Assembly: GCA_947579605.1 (NCBI GenBank)
Contig: OX388305.1
Location: 29,401,542 to 29,465,541 of the forward strand
Origin: Athripsodes cinereus
Lineage: Eukaryota; Arthropoda; Insecta; Trichoptera; Leptoceridae
DNA: 64,000 nt
Direction: 5' to 3'
A model generated the notes under the pieces. The model was not told the DNA's origin, did no database searches, and saw only the letters and a program-made list of their open reading frames with translations. This document shows, in pieces, positions 35,690-47,206 of this stretch (the first letter of the stretch is position 1; the number at the start of each line of letters is the position of its first letter). Made by a program: the position numbers and the translations under genes.

Positions 35690-37003
35690 CAGTGGCGGGA
35701 CTAGGCTTTTCACATCGGGCATGCTTTGTATAAAATATACTATTTCACTCGCAAACGAGTGGATGTCCTTGAGAATATTATAATATATAAATCGGAAACG
35801 GGACTAGGCTGTTCATGTTAGTCTTGCATTCGTTATAATAAATAAATGAAATATATTTATTTATTTATTTATTTCATTTACGGCGTAAGCCCTTACACTT
35901 TCAGAATATTATGAACAAAGATACAAATTTCCAAACAAATACAATTCAGTAATAAAACGTTACTCAAATCATTAATCATAAAAGTGATAAAACTATAAAC
36001 ATATCAGGAATGAAACATTAATCAAATCAGTAATAAAACTTTAAACAAATCAGTAATAAGATATTCAGAATGGTTGACATACCCATTTGATGAATTTAAT
36101 ATATTCAATGGTGTAGGTATATGCGATGACTCTTAAAGAACTTTTGAAAACCTAAGTGGGAGATCTATTGTTTGCCTAAGACTTAATGGAGGAGTCCTTA
36201 TTTAGGTCCTTAGTCCTTAAATAAATAAAATACAAGAAGTCTCTGATACAAATAAATACAATTTTAAAATATGTAACTTTGAAGTTAAATGTCGCAATTA
36301 TTACACAATTTATTTTATCTCGCGCATCCATCATAAATCATAATATTAATCCTTTATGAAGAACGTTTCGAGTCTAAAAACTACATATACCAGCGGTTGC
36401 ACGTAGCGGTTACACCTTCAAATTATTTTTAACTGCCTAATACCAGTAGGAAGTAGGTACGTTGCTACACGACTCACACAATCATCACACAATACAAATA
36501 AAAACATAGGTACTCATAATAGGTAGGTACACTTTGCAGTATGCATCCAACCGTTCTTCTTGGATGCTTGCTTTTTTTGTCCTTTAAAATCGCACAAATC
36601 CAACCAACATACACAATAACACACTTGTATGGCGCGTCATTGTATAGTACGTATTCACACTAAAATTTAAGTTTGGGTCGGTGAGAAAAAAGCAACGTAT
36701 AAAGCAAACTAACAGACTATTCCATTAATTTAGCTATTACGGTAAATTATTGGATTTTATTAAAAAAAGTCAAAATGACGTATCAATTGTATGCGTACTT
36801 TCATACATTTAATACGCGCTTTTGATAAAAACTTACAAAAATTGTATATTTGGTGCGTATATTTCTGTGCATGGACGAATCGTTTCCTTTCGGACGAAAT
36901 ATTACGCGGCAAATTCAAATTAGTTTTTGATGATTTCAATATTTTCTTCATAGATTCTCTGGGCATGCTGTGCTTTTTTGCATGTATGGCAGGCACGCGA
37001 CTG
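35690..37003 (+). mobile_element. hAT-like non-autonomous element, copy 1 (1314 bp)
   Basis: Ends CAGTGGCGGGACTAGG and GGCACGCGACTG (inverse CAGTCGCGTGCC). Both sides are ATATATAT, so an 8-bp duplication in a TA tract is consistent but not provable alone. The second copy at 53727-55019 has a clean 8-bp duplication. Contains no transposase. The 79-codon frame shared with the other copy has no recognisable domain. Confidence 0.87.
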
Positions 37004-37051
37004 ATATATATATATATAAAGAGAGACACTTAAAAATACAACAGTTTAGTT

Positions 37052-37442
37052 TAGTGATGTAACAAAGGTGCGATTTTGGATATTGTTGCCGACATTCGCG
37101 AATAGCGAATATTGACTTGCACAAGTCTGTTGGTGCTGGCTTTACTACAAGTTTAAATTTCTACAATTACTCAAACATTAAAATTTCTCCCCCCCCCCCC
37201 CTCTGAATTTTCAAAATGGTATAGGAATTTCAAATATTTCATAAACTGCTTGGTTTTCTTAAAGAATATTTTCTTGCAGTACCTTTTTCTACAATGTACC
37301 GGGTAAGTATCTGGTACTTTTACCGAATGTCCAATACTTTATTATCAAAATAATATTCGCAAAACATTTGCATATTTTCTGCAAATACTTTGAAATATGA
37401 GAATATTCGCGAATGTGGATACAAATATTTGTTACATCACTA
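37052..37442. mobile_element. hAT-like MITE with poly-C module
   Basis: Perfect inverted ends TAGTGATGTAACAAA / TTTGTTACATCACTA. The flanks GTTTAGTT and GTTAAGTT match at 7 of 8 bases, giving an 8-bp duplication. Near 37188 is a poly-C run followed by the ATGGTATAGGAATTT ... AGTACCTTTTTCTACAATGT module seen in several other elements here. Subterminal ATTCGCGAATA repeats are present. Confidence 0.8.
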
Positions 37443-40400
37443 GTTAAGTTATAAAAATACTAAAACTATAAACCAATAAGGATCACAGTCACAGGGGCAA
37501 TCAACATAACACATGTTCATAATGTTATGACAGAAAGAATGGTTTGGATGTAGTTTGGTTTTCAGCAATTCATTCTTCTTACGGTGGCTTACAGCAAGAC
37601 CTCCAAATTCCACAGTCACTGGATTCCATTCTCCATAAGAACATGATCTTCGGCAATATTACATAATTGGTGATTTTTTTTGTGAATACATTCAAATAAA
37701 ACATGCAATCAATCAAAGTGAATAATGTTACACGGTTTTAAGCATCCCAAAATGGTGACAAAAGTGACAGATTACTGATAGCTACAAAGACATTGCACAT
37801 AACAAGGTTGTGAACTACGAGAAAAACCTAACCACGTGAGAGGGTAAGGGTGATGTCACTTTTTAATACATTGTACTATGTAGTTTTAGAAAGAGACACC
37901 ACCCTAGCAAATCCCCACTCACATAGTGCACTTTAATAGTAATAAATATGAAAATGAATAGCTTTGACAGAAAGTGTATTTTGATTGAGTTTAAACTTTG
38001 AATGGGTGAAAAACAAGTTGGTATTTTTTTTCGTCCTGTTCTGTTAATGGTCAATGCCCTCCCTGTGATGTCATCCTTAAATGGTATATACAAATAATAT
38101 CAACACAAAATGAGAAGTGCATACAGAGCCACTAACTGTATTAGTGTTGGACATTTGGTGGTTGTAATATATGTGCGCACATCATCTTTATGTCAAATAA
38201 GCCATATAAAAATAATAGGCACATATATATTAGTTAATTAGACATAAAATTAATTTTGTATCTAACTTACTAATTCACGTGTCATGTCACTAATACATAT
38301 GTAGTTTTGCTAGATGTAAAAACATGTGGAATTTGTTTGATACAAAAATGAAACATGAGCATTTATTATGATTTCCGAGTAGCCAATATAAAAATGCTAC
38401 TAGCGGTTCTATACACGCTTTCTAAAAAATATACATAATGTTATCTAAAACCTTTGAAGATTATTTTCCAGATAAATTGAAGGCTGATTATTATAAAAGT
38501 GCTAAGTATCAAAAATTAGTTTTTACTCCCGATTGGTGTTGGACATAAAGGCCAATAACCATACAAAGATGCAATGTGATTAACCAACAAAGTGTACTTC
38601 AAAATTTGTCCAATAGATATCAGTTATGCGATATTAGTGTGCTATTTTTGTTACTTTTATTCACTTTTTCTTGGTTCTATGCGCTCTAGACACTTAGCAC
38701 CTTTGTAACAATAAGTCTTTAATTATTTATTAAATGTTTAAATCACATCCGTAATGACAACAAAAACTAATACAGAAGTATTAGGGTTGGATGAGTTATG
38801 TTAGCACCATTTCAACCATCTGGGTAAAAAATAATAATATCTTAAAAACTGACTTGATTTATATCACATCAGTAATGCATACATTTTTATATTCTAGCAG
38901 AATTAAAAACTGTAGGCATCTACTCTAGATTCACTACAATAACATAGCTACAAACTGGTGACAAATAATTGGTTTAACTAATTGGAAACAAAAATACCAA
39001 CACAATTTATAATTAGTACTAACACATATTTGTAGATTTCTTTTCAATTATTCTGCACTAAAATTATAATTTATAATAAAATATACGTGACAGTTACAAT
39101 TTCATCATTCATTAAAGCAGCAGCAAGAATGTAATGAGACGAGTAATATGGAATGTACAAAAAGATAAAATTAATTAAAAATTATCAGTTCAGATGATTG
39201 CAGCGCACTCCAAAAATAAATATGTAAATGAAAAGTATCACACTTAATTACAATGAAACATAATGTGAAGTTTGCTATAAGTTGCAATTAAAAGTGTGAA
39301 TACAAATAAATAATAGGTTTTATAGATTTTGGGAAAGTATTTGATTCTTTTGAAATACACACTCATTTCATTCTACATTACATCCCTTCAACCCATCTCT
39401 CCAATTTCACTATACATTTGTCCTACCAATGCAAGTAACTGGATCAAAATAAATAGATTTGTCATTAACTTATTTTGGAAACGCATAACCTCAATCAGGG
39501 TAAATACAAAGATTGAACAGCGTAATAATGTAAATGTACCATAAACAAAAACACCAACATGTTGGTATTATCAGTAACAATCCTATCCAGAGAATGATTT
39601 CCTATTTGTGATCTACCACAATAAATAAAGAAAGATATAATTATACATTAAACTATGTTGTAACACAGGAACTATGCCAACTAATACACTTCATTTCCCG
39701 CAACAATCCAGTGTTGCACTTAAATATTATATATTTTTAATGATATTTAGAGAAAACAATACCACTCCTTTGTCACATATCATATTACAAGTTAATAATC
39801 AAACACAACATCTACTTTATAGACAAATCATACATATAAGTGTTTGAGTATTCATTTATTATTGATAGGTTTAGCAAAAACTTGAATAGTCTATAGCTAA
39901 TTTCCTTACCTAACCCAATTCATTGTACAATAAAAAACATACAAAATTATAAAACGTTACTATATATATATATATTATGTATATGTAGTTAATGCTGCAC
40001 ACCAATGGTACATGGTAGAAGTTCATGTAGAATTAATGAAAATAAAACACTTATATAATTACATAATCCCTACTATTATTTTTTATCATTAACAACTTGT
40101 GTTTGAATTCAATTTCTTCACTCTACGTTAGCTTGATGATGAGAGCGAAAGCTCTTGCAAGCCGACTCACAATTAATAAAGTCACTATGGAAATACTCAA
40201 TATAAGTGTTTTATTTTTATCATATATATGTAAATATAGTACATAATACAAGTCTCACCTATTAATAATACATATGTATTTCTATTACAAAGCTTATACT
40301 AATATTGTTATATAGTATAGTAATGTGTTGAAACACTAGACTTTTGTAGACTAACTTCAAGTAATTAATATATATTAGGTAAATTTAATAGATTAGGATT

Positions 40401-40530
40401 GACAATATTTATTAAATTATACCTATGTATGTATCTAGGGGCTGTATATAAATGTATTATGTATAATAAATAATATATTCTATACAAATGACTGATGGAC
40501 TTGTTTTAATTATCCTAGTTACTTTTCAAT
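37443..40530. other. Intergenic, gene-free
   Basis: AT-rich with short frames only. Near 38065-38095 TGATGTCATCCTTAAATGG resembles the right end of the TA-flanked MITE (2690-3119), so a degraded relative probably lies at about 37840-38095. 40036-40220 is listed separately. No gene recognised. Confidence 0.45.
40036..40220. repeat. Inverted-repeat unit (MITE-like)
   Basis: GAAAATAAAACACTTATAT at the left is mirrored by ATATAAGTGTTTTATTTTTA at the right. Between them is a GATGAGAGCGAAAGCTCTTGC hairpin region. Related sequence at 32092-32230. Confidence 0.6.
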
Positions 40531-40845
40531 TACCATACAACCTACAAGCTGGTTAGTGTAGCCCATAGTGTATGTATCATGACACCATATGATGAATAAA
40601 TAATAATTACCATACAACCTACAAGCTGGTTAGTGTAGCCCATAGTGTATGTATCATGACACCATGTGATGAATAAATAATAATTACCATACAACCTACA
40701 AGCTGGTTAGTGTAGCCCATAGTGTATGTATCATGACACCATGTGATGAATAAATAATAATTACCATACAACCTACAAGCTGGTTAGTGTAGCCCATAGT
40801 GTATGTATCATGACACCATATTGTGATGAATAAATAATAATGATT
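40531..40845. repeat. 77-bp tandem repeat, four units
   Basis: TACCATACAACCTACAAGCT starts at 40531, 40608, 40685 and 40762: exact 77-bp period, almost no divergence. Each unit contains GATGAATAAATAATAATT. It lies about 650 bp beyond the dock stop codon, so it could be in or near the dock 3' UTR. Confidence 0.93.
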
Positions 40846-41485
40846 AGCTACATATGTACTATATTGTGATACAACATTTTGTGGAGCCTATCAACACTCC
40901 TGCTCCAGACAATGTGACAATGTGCGATTATATATGTTTGGAAAGATTTTTTCGCAGAGCATCATGTATGCATATATCTATCATATTGTATGGACGTTTC
41001 TTGGGTACTCTGCGTAAGAAACTTGAGAAAGACCGTTGTCTTCTGCATGACTTTTCATACAAGCTACTACTTGACATCAGCTGGGGAATTGAGAGGATGA
41101 AGTAAGCTACAGTGTGGCAGGTGTCGCAGAGGTGGCAGGCATTGGTATAAAACTAAACATACACTCTTAAGATTACAATATGCAGAGTACTAAAAAAATT
41201 GTAAATCCACACAATACAATACAATATTAGATATAATGTATATGCACATGGACTCACTTCATACTAAATAATAAACGTATAGTATGTGTATCTAAATGCT
41301 TAAGCCAACATGGTCTTGTAAATGTAAAAAAGCATTACATTATCATAGCTATGTGTATATCATACAATAAATAATAAAAAGTACTTGGAGACTATAAAGA
41401 CCATAATATAAAGTAAGTATCATATTGTATTCTATCATATGATATGATATCACATGATATGATACCAGATGCACACTGATAGCAG
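40846..41485. other. 3' flank of dock
   Basis: Probably dock 3' UTR (minus). An 83-codon plus frame at 40854-41105 shows no recognisable motif. Just before the stop codon lies an ATATGATATGATATCACATG-type inverted repeat (about 41445-41465) that could form a hairpin in the 3' UTR. No minus-strand AATAAA could be chosen. Confidence 0.4.
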
Positions 41486-44400
41486 TTAACATGCATTCTT
41501 ATTGGGAAGGGGTCTAACTAAGTAGAGTTTCTCTCCTTGCTTGTTGGTATATATGGGAGCACGTTGGTAATGAGACACTAGCTGCTCCAGAGTATGAAAC
41601 TTTCTTTGTCCAATACAATACAGGGAGCCCTCCACATGAACACGGAAATGTTTGTTGCGCCCAGGAGCTTTCAAAGACACAGAAAAGTCACCCATCTGCA
41701 AGAATAGAAATAATTTAATAAACCATTATTATTTCTATAAGAATAAATTGGGTTAGTTGGAAGAATCGCACCTCTGCGATAAATTCGCCCTCTGTATATT
41801 GAGTGTTTGGTTTTATTTGTTTTAAATGTATTTTTGAGTAAATTTGCTAGCATCAATGTACAGTAAAGAATATATAAAATAAAAAGTGAGAATAAGTATT
41901 CAATTTTAATTTGAATCTCACTTATGTTTTAATTTTCTAGGATTGGCTGTAAGACATTGCTCAAGCAATAAGCATGTCTTTTTAGCATTATACAAATATT
42001 ATATTTTTTGTTTATATTATATCCAATAAAGATTTATTTATTTCATTTAACAAGATATCATACAGAGGCACTAACATTAGTTTCACTATCCCGTATAAGG
42101 AAGTCTCCATCATGTCCATGCTGGTTGAGTAAATTATCACAATGCGTACGGGTGATAGCTCCATAGTACCACGCCTTCCCTGAAAGACTATTAGTTGTGC
42201 TGGCTGTGCTGCGACTCATAGCTCCTCCCTCACCACTCTCACTGGAATCACAACACAACACAATAAACATCTGCACATCTATATTAAAACAATATTCTCT
42301 GCAAATAATTGCACAGCATATAATTGGTAGATATTAAAAACAGCCAATGGTCTAACATATCTTATAAGAAATTCTTTCAGTCACATTCCACCTGAGCTGT
42401 TGATCAAGATATACGAGATATATGTGCCACCTGTCATGGATTATGGTAATCACATATTATGAACTTGCGAGGACAGTCTGAAATTGGTTATGAACAGATT
42501 CACTCAGAACCCTCAAAGAAATTTCCTCGGAAATGGAGTTGTGAATGAATGGAATAGGTTACCCGCTACATTGGTCGTTGCTAAGAACACCAATCTATTC
42601 AAGAATTGGCTAGACAGCTTAGAGTAACATCAATATATGTGGACAACAAGCACATCAGCTTTTAGCTGCTTGCTTGATAGCTTACTTGTTTTTTTTTTTT
42701 TAATATTTATTTTAGATAAACTATTTAGCCTGTCCGTAAGTGAATAAGCAAAAAATAAAAGTGTATGGTAGAGTAAATTAATTCAACTTCGACTTTTTGA
42801 GTATTTTTTTATTGCATGTAATAATAAAATAATCCCTCGAATAAATGTTTATGAGGAACAAACTCTCAAAAATTAATAATAACGGAGTTATATAACAAAA
42901 TCCATTTTGACACGTCATGTCTGCTCCGGTATTGTCGACAATGGGTTCAACATAGTAATATTTTACATTATTAAAAATATTTATTTTTACTTGTTTTTAA
43001 CAAAAACTTATTAAAGTACTATAAACTAATTAAATTGTCCAGAACTAGCACAAAAGGTAAAAAAAACTTCACAAAACACTCCATAAAACAACACCCATAG
43101 CGCCACAAACGTACGCAGCAAAATGGTTTGCAACCGCGAGTGACGGGTATGTATTTCAAGCGGCGGTCATGTGACATTTTGTATAGGCGATAAATAAGGT
43201 CTAAACACACCTATTTTTTAATGTTTTCCTTGTGATTGGTAAAGTATATACGACAGATTAAACCAATGATGAAATTGACAAATTTGGCGGGAATACCAAA
43301 ATATTACTAGATCAAACGCACCGGTGCGTGCATACTACAGATCCCATAATATTTCTTGCACGCACCGGTGCGTTGGTACTCCTTTACAGGTTAAAATATA
43401 ATCTATGTTTAATTTTCTGGGATTTTTGGCTTATTAGAATCTTATTCTAAATATATATTTGAAATAAATCTAAACATAAATGCTTAAACAATATTCATAT
43501 AAAATTAATATAAATAGAGAAATAAACAACTTAAAGAATATCAGGGTTCCAGACTCTGCAACATCAGATTGTCGGTCCTTTGTCCAAAGTCATTATAATT
43601 GTTTTCGTAAATGCCTGTTAGTTACGGATCTAGTCTGTCTACCACAAGTTGCCTGAAGTTTGTCTATAGGATTCAGAAAGTGCCCAACCAGAAATAATTC
43701 TCAACCCAACTCATTGACGGACCCCTCATATTGGACCATTCCAGGTATTTTTTTTTTTTTTTAAAAAAAGATATATCTGGGTTTTGTTATAAACCCAAAT
43801 ACAACTTTATACACCTTCCACATTAACAACTTCGCTGCCTCCCAAGCATAGTAGAATCTTGAGGAAATCCGCTCCCAGTTTTTCGTATTATTCTATATAA
43901 AAAACATTCTTTTTTGGAAATTATTTGTCATTTTTACTTTTTTTGTTTTTTATGATTGGAAAAATAAAAATAAAAAAAAACCGCATATGTGCGGAGCTGG
44001 CACTGACAATGAAAATTTCTACCTCAGTGCCGATCACGCACATGTGCGGAAATCATGTTGTTTACAAAAAGTTACTTTATTTACGAAAATATAAACCTAA
44101 ATAAAATAATTCTATGAAAAATTCACTGTGCCTATACCTAAACATTATTTCTCCGAATATTCTAATTGAAAACAATCTTCTAGTCTTCCAATAATCTTGT
44201 ATACGACTAAGATACTCGTACGACTAAGCTGTATAGTCCCCATATGAATAAGTAATCCAAAAAAAAACCTGGAATGGTTAGATCCTTCCATTTAGTGATT
44301 CTGGATTGTTCTGTAACTCCAGGTATTTGAAATAATATCAATACTTGGGTATTTGTCTCTAAGACAACCATCACTAAAACTTTTCATCAAAAAAAAATAA

Positions 44401-47206
44401 TCACAAAATCAATCGGAGTTGTTTCTGGATTGCCGAAAAATTCATTCTGCTTAGTAAATAGTATGTTATTAACCATATAAGAACTCGTGGTCCATGACGT
44501 AGTTGAACCTTCGAAAGAAGATTCCACGGTTTCAGGACGATCAGTAGACGGAGGAACATTTATTGCCACTTTATTGAAGGTTAGTTGTTCATGACCTTCG
44601 TATTCGTCATCATCATCTGAAGACATCTCATTGTCGATATTATAATCTTTATCAGTGTCATCTGAACATAGTTCTGCTTCAATATCACTGTTAGTTAATT
44701 GATAAATCATTGATAATTTCACTCTTTTAGGTCTTGACAAATTTTCTTCATCATCCATATTCGCAAGCGATTTCAGGCGGTATGAAATTCGCAAAGTAAA
44801 ATCCAAACACCATAATAATATTTTAAATGTGTCGTGAGCAGTGCCACACTACAAAAAACATATCATTACGAATGCCGACTTTATACTGAATCATTCAAAG
44901 ACCATGATTCGATCACGCACAAGTGCGGTGTCGGCTATAGGATTGAAAATCGTACTCCGCACATGTGCGGAGAAGGCAGCGAAGTTGTTAAGCTAAAAGC
45001 TTGTGTCGTGAAAGGGGAGTTTGCCGGCACCTGGAATCGAACCGCGGACCCCTTGTTCAAGAGGCCGAGACTCTACCGCCAGGCTACCGACGAACTCTTA
45101 TTCTTGAAGTAGTTGATGTATCTATTATATTGAACACCTTTATTGTCTACAAATGTAATAATCACGCGCTTCCCGTTATAAAGTATAAAGTAAAAGTAAA
45201 TTTCTATAATTTATAAATCACCTGAGTAGTGTGGTAATGCCCTTTGAAACTTATTAAAAACTATTTTATTTGATCCACAATATAATTTTCATAATTTTTA
45301 TAACCTAAATGCAATCGCTTTTTATTAACAATTCAGTTTTCAATCCAATGAAGTCGATTAAGATTTCTTTACAGATATTACATGAATTCTTGTTCATGCC
45401 ACAGATACTTACTTGTAAGGTTGTGTAAGATATTCAGAAAGTTCTTGAAGATAATTTCTGGGTACTAGACCAACTAGACCTTGTCCATTTCTAGCTCGGT
45501 ACCACTCGGGATCAGCAACTGGCCTCTCAATTATCTCTAATCTATCCCCTTTCTCAAATGATAGCTCTTGATCATTAGTAGCAGTAAAAGAATATAATGC
45601 AACCACTATATCTAAGACATTCTCAGCCATAGCATATGTATGAACTGTTTCATCAGCATCTCCTTCTTCACTTGTGTAGTTTGAGGGAAACCTGAAAATA
45701 TGTTAACCAGTTTAATTTTCATACTAACAGTTACATACTCAATCATTTCTGTCAATTTAGCTTGAAATTATCAAGAAAACTGAATATCTCACTGAAAAGT
45801 ATCGCTAAGAATCATAATTACAATCCAGAGTTAATAGATCATTAAGCATAATGTTGCCTTTTCTATAAACCTATCAAATTTTTTGAAGGGCAAATTACTT
45901 TAAATGTGTTCCTATATTTAAACAGCTGACAATAAGAGTGGTTTGGCAGTGGTAAGCATCGTTTTAGCAATAGATTAGTGATTATAAAGAAATAATTGAT
46001 CTACGTGGAAGCCCAGTTGTCCTTCCATTATTTTGGGGGTCTTCCTGGTGGGCATCGAATTTTGGCGGAAGTGACTTATAACATAATATTGTAGTCCTAG
46101 TTATGCTCTTTTAAATGCATATTCATATGTCGTGAAAACGAGTTATACTTTGAAATATTCATAAACAAAAAATGACAAAAATTTTTTAAAGCAAAACAAT
46201 GCCAATATTACAAAAATTTTCAGAATAGTATGAGATATGATTAATAGCAATCATTTACAATAATTTTTAAGAGTAAGTAATACCATGTTAACTAACATGT
46301 GAGAAGCCAATATAATTTTGTTGAATAAACTTTGAATGGCCATACTAAACCATGGCGTCCACTGAGATATGTAGTTTAGCTCCGGCGTACAGAATTATAC
46401 CTACATTCACATCCATCTTTGCCATAGGTTTATGACATTTTCAAATATACTCCTAATATCTAGTATCTTAAAGATGGTGTAAATGAATAGTGGGATCAAG
46501 ATCATCCACTCAAAACTCTGAAGCTACTGGTCACAACCTAAATATTATAATTACCATCCACTTTGTCCTTGAGATTGTCCTCTCCACCAGCCGTCATTGC
46601 TTTTCTCTAGAATTAGTATACGCGTGCCTTTAGTAAGGGAGAGTTCATCTAGCTGCTGTGCCTGATAGTTGTATTTAACTACTGCAGTGCCAATGGCTTC
46701 TGAGGGGTCAGGGGGCGGACGTCGAGCTCCTCCTGGTGAGCCATGAGTTGGAGAGCCTTGACTAGGAAGTGTCTTTGAACCTGAACCTTTTTTCACTTTC
46801 TTCTTTATACTAAAATATGCACATATTATTCATTTAACATAGTATAATTGGTTAGTACAAAATAGCAGACTTTGTGCATTAAAAGAATAATTGAATACAC
46901 ATACCTATCAAATAGAGACGGTTTTTCTTTTTTGACATAATTACTGGGAACATATCCTGATTGATTTCTAGAGTTCTGAACTCTCCACCAATGCTTAGAA
47001 TCATCAACAAGTAAATAACGTTCATTTTTTCTAAGATCTAACTCCTGCGCCCCTTGCGCCGCATAATCATATTTAGCAACAACATAGCACATGTCATCTT
47101 GGTTGGTTTTTCCGTGTCTCATGCTGGCCATATGTGGTGCAGGCACTGGGAGTGGTTTATCAGTCCAGTTGTCAGGAACGCCTCTGAGTGAGCGCGTCTC
47201 CAACAT
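41486..47206 (-). CDS. dock: Dreadlocks/Nck SH2-SH3 adaptor, 5 coding exons, 403 aa
   Basis: Minus-strand exons: 47206-46905, 46809-46555, 45691-45413, 42241-42076, 41695-41486 (TAA); phases agree. Order SH3-SH3-SH3-SH2 as in Nck/Dock: SH3-1 [18 protein letters not shown]...[19 protein letters not shown] (about residues 33-90), a linker [15 protein letters not shown]3-2 [16 protein letters not shown]...GWWRGQ (about 130-185), SH3-3 [20 protein letters not shown] (about 215-270), then the SH2 at about 305-400. The SH2 has [15 protein letters not shown], the phosphotyrosine-binding FLIRDSE and [15 protein letters not shown], and is split across the last two exons. Dock links tyrosine-phosphorylated receptors to actin regulators such as Pak (family knowledge). 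The ATG at 47206 is the first in frame, but the exon stays open upstream to an acceptor at 47248, so an upstream coding exon or longer isoform is possible. Confidence 0.92.
41740..42050 (+). repeat. Two retroelement 3'-tail fragments in the last dock intron
   Basis: 41748-41815 reads GGGTTAGTTGGAAGAATCGC...CTGCGATAAATTCGCCC. 41940-42035 reads GATTGGCTGTAAGACATTGC...CAATAAGCATGTC...CAATAAAG. They share a layout with 63175-63305, which I associate with retroelement 3' ends in Lepidoptera. Confidence 0.55.
42360..42630 (+). pseudogene. C-terminal fragment of a CR1-like LINE ORF2
   Basis: Near the end the plus strand reads [20 protein letters not shown] then [11 protein letters not shown] and a stop. 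This matches the usual C-terminus of CR1-group ORF2 (R-V-V-N-x-W-N-x-L-P ... F-K-x-x-L-D). Stops and frame breaks precede it. It lies in the dock intron 42242-45412. Confidence 0.65.
43316..43374. repeat. Pair of CGCACCGGTGCG palindromes in inverted arrangement
   Basis: ACGCACCGGTGCGTGCA (43316-43332) and TGCACGCACCGGTGCGTT (43357-43374) are mirror copies, each itself a palindrome, separated by 24 bp. GC-rich in very AT-rich intron DNA. Confidence 0.8.
43827..44987 (-). mobile_element. piggyBac-like element (1161 bp), internally deleted
   Basis: TTAA at 43823-43826 and 44988-44991; inverted ends CAACTTCGCTGCCT / AGGCAGCGAAGTTG. Subterminal palindromes CCGCATATGTGCGG, CGCACATGTGCGG, CGCACAAGTGCGG and CCGCACATGTGCGG occur twice near each end, as in piggyBac subterminal repeats. 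A transposase N-terminus remains (44806-44387). Inserted in a SINE. Confidence 0.88.
44387..44806 (-). pseudogene. piggyBac-like transposase N-terminal remnant
   Basis: 139 codons. The N-terminus is acidic: [17 protein letters not shown] and [35 protein letters not shown] follows, which resembles the start of the conserved DDE_Tnp_1_7 region (P-x-D-(F/Y)-F-x-x-F-F). The frame ends at a run of T (44385-44395, complement). Past it, in another frame, FDEK and then VVLETNT look like the next conserved piece, so a homopolymer frameshift is likely. The catalytic domain is deleted, so it cannot be active. Confidence 0.7.

Larger units (their letters stand above)
43750..45097 (-). mobile_element. tRNA-derived SINE, copy split by a piggyBac-like insertion
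   Basis: Tail half 43750-43822 and head half 44992-45097 are contiguous in the other copies. Minus-strand head: A-box-like TAGCCTGGCGGTAGAG, B-box GGTTCGATTCC, then CTTTCACGACACAAGC. The interruption lies between GTGTATAAAG...GTGG and GCTTTTAGCTTAA, exactly at TTAA. Confidence 0.88.

Noticed and set aside
36760..37029. Conserved 79-codon frame in both hAT-like elements
   Set aside because: Identity follows from recent transposition; no known domain, and no evidence of expression.
40531..40845. Regular repeats suggesting a CRISPR array
   Set aside because: Units are directly tandem without unique spacers, in a eukaryotic genome.
44992..45097. A tRNA gene (A and B boxes with a tRNA-like fold)
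   Set aside because: Other copies at 249 and 28653 share the non-tRNA body and A-rich tail, so it is a tRNA-derived SINE.
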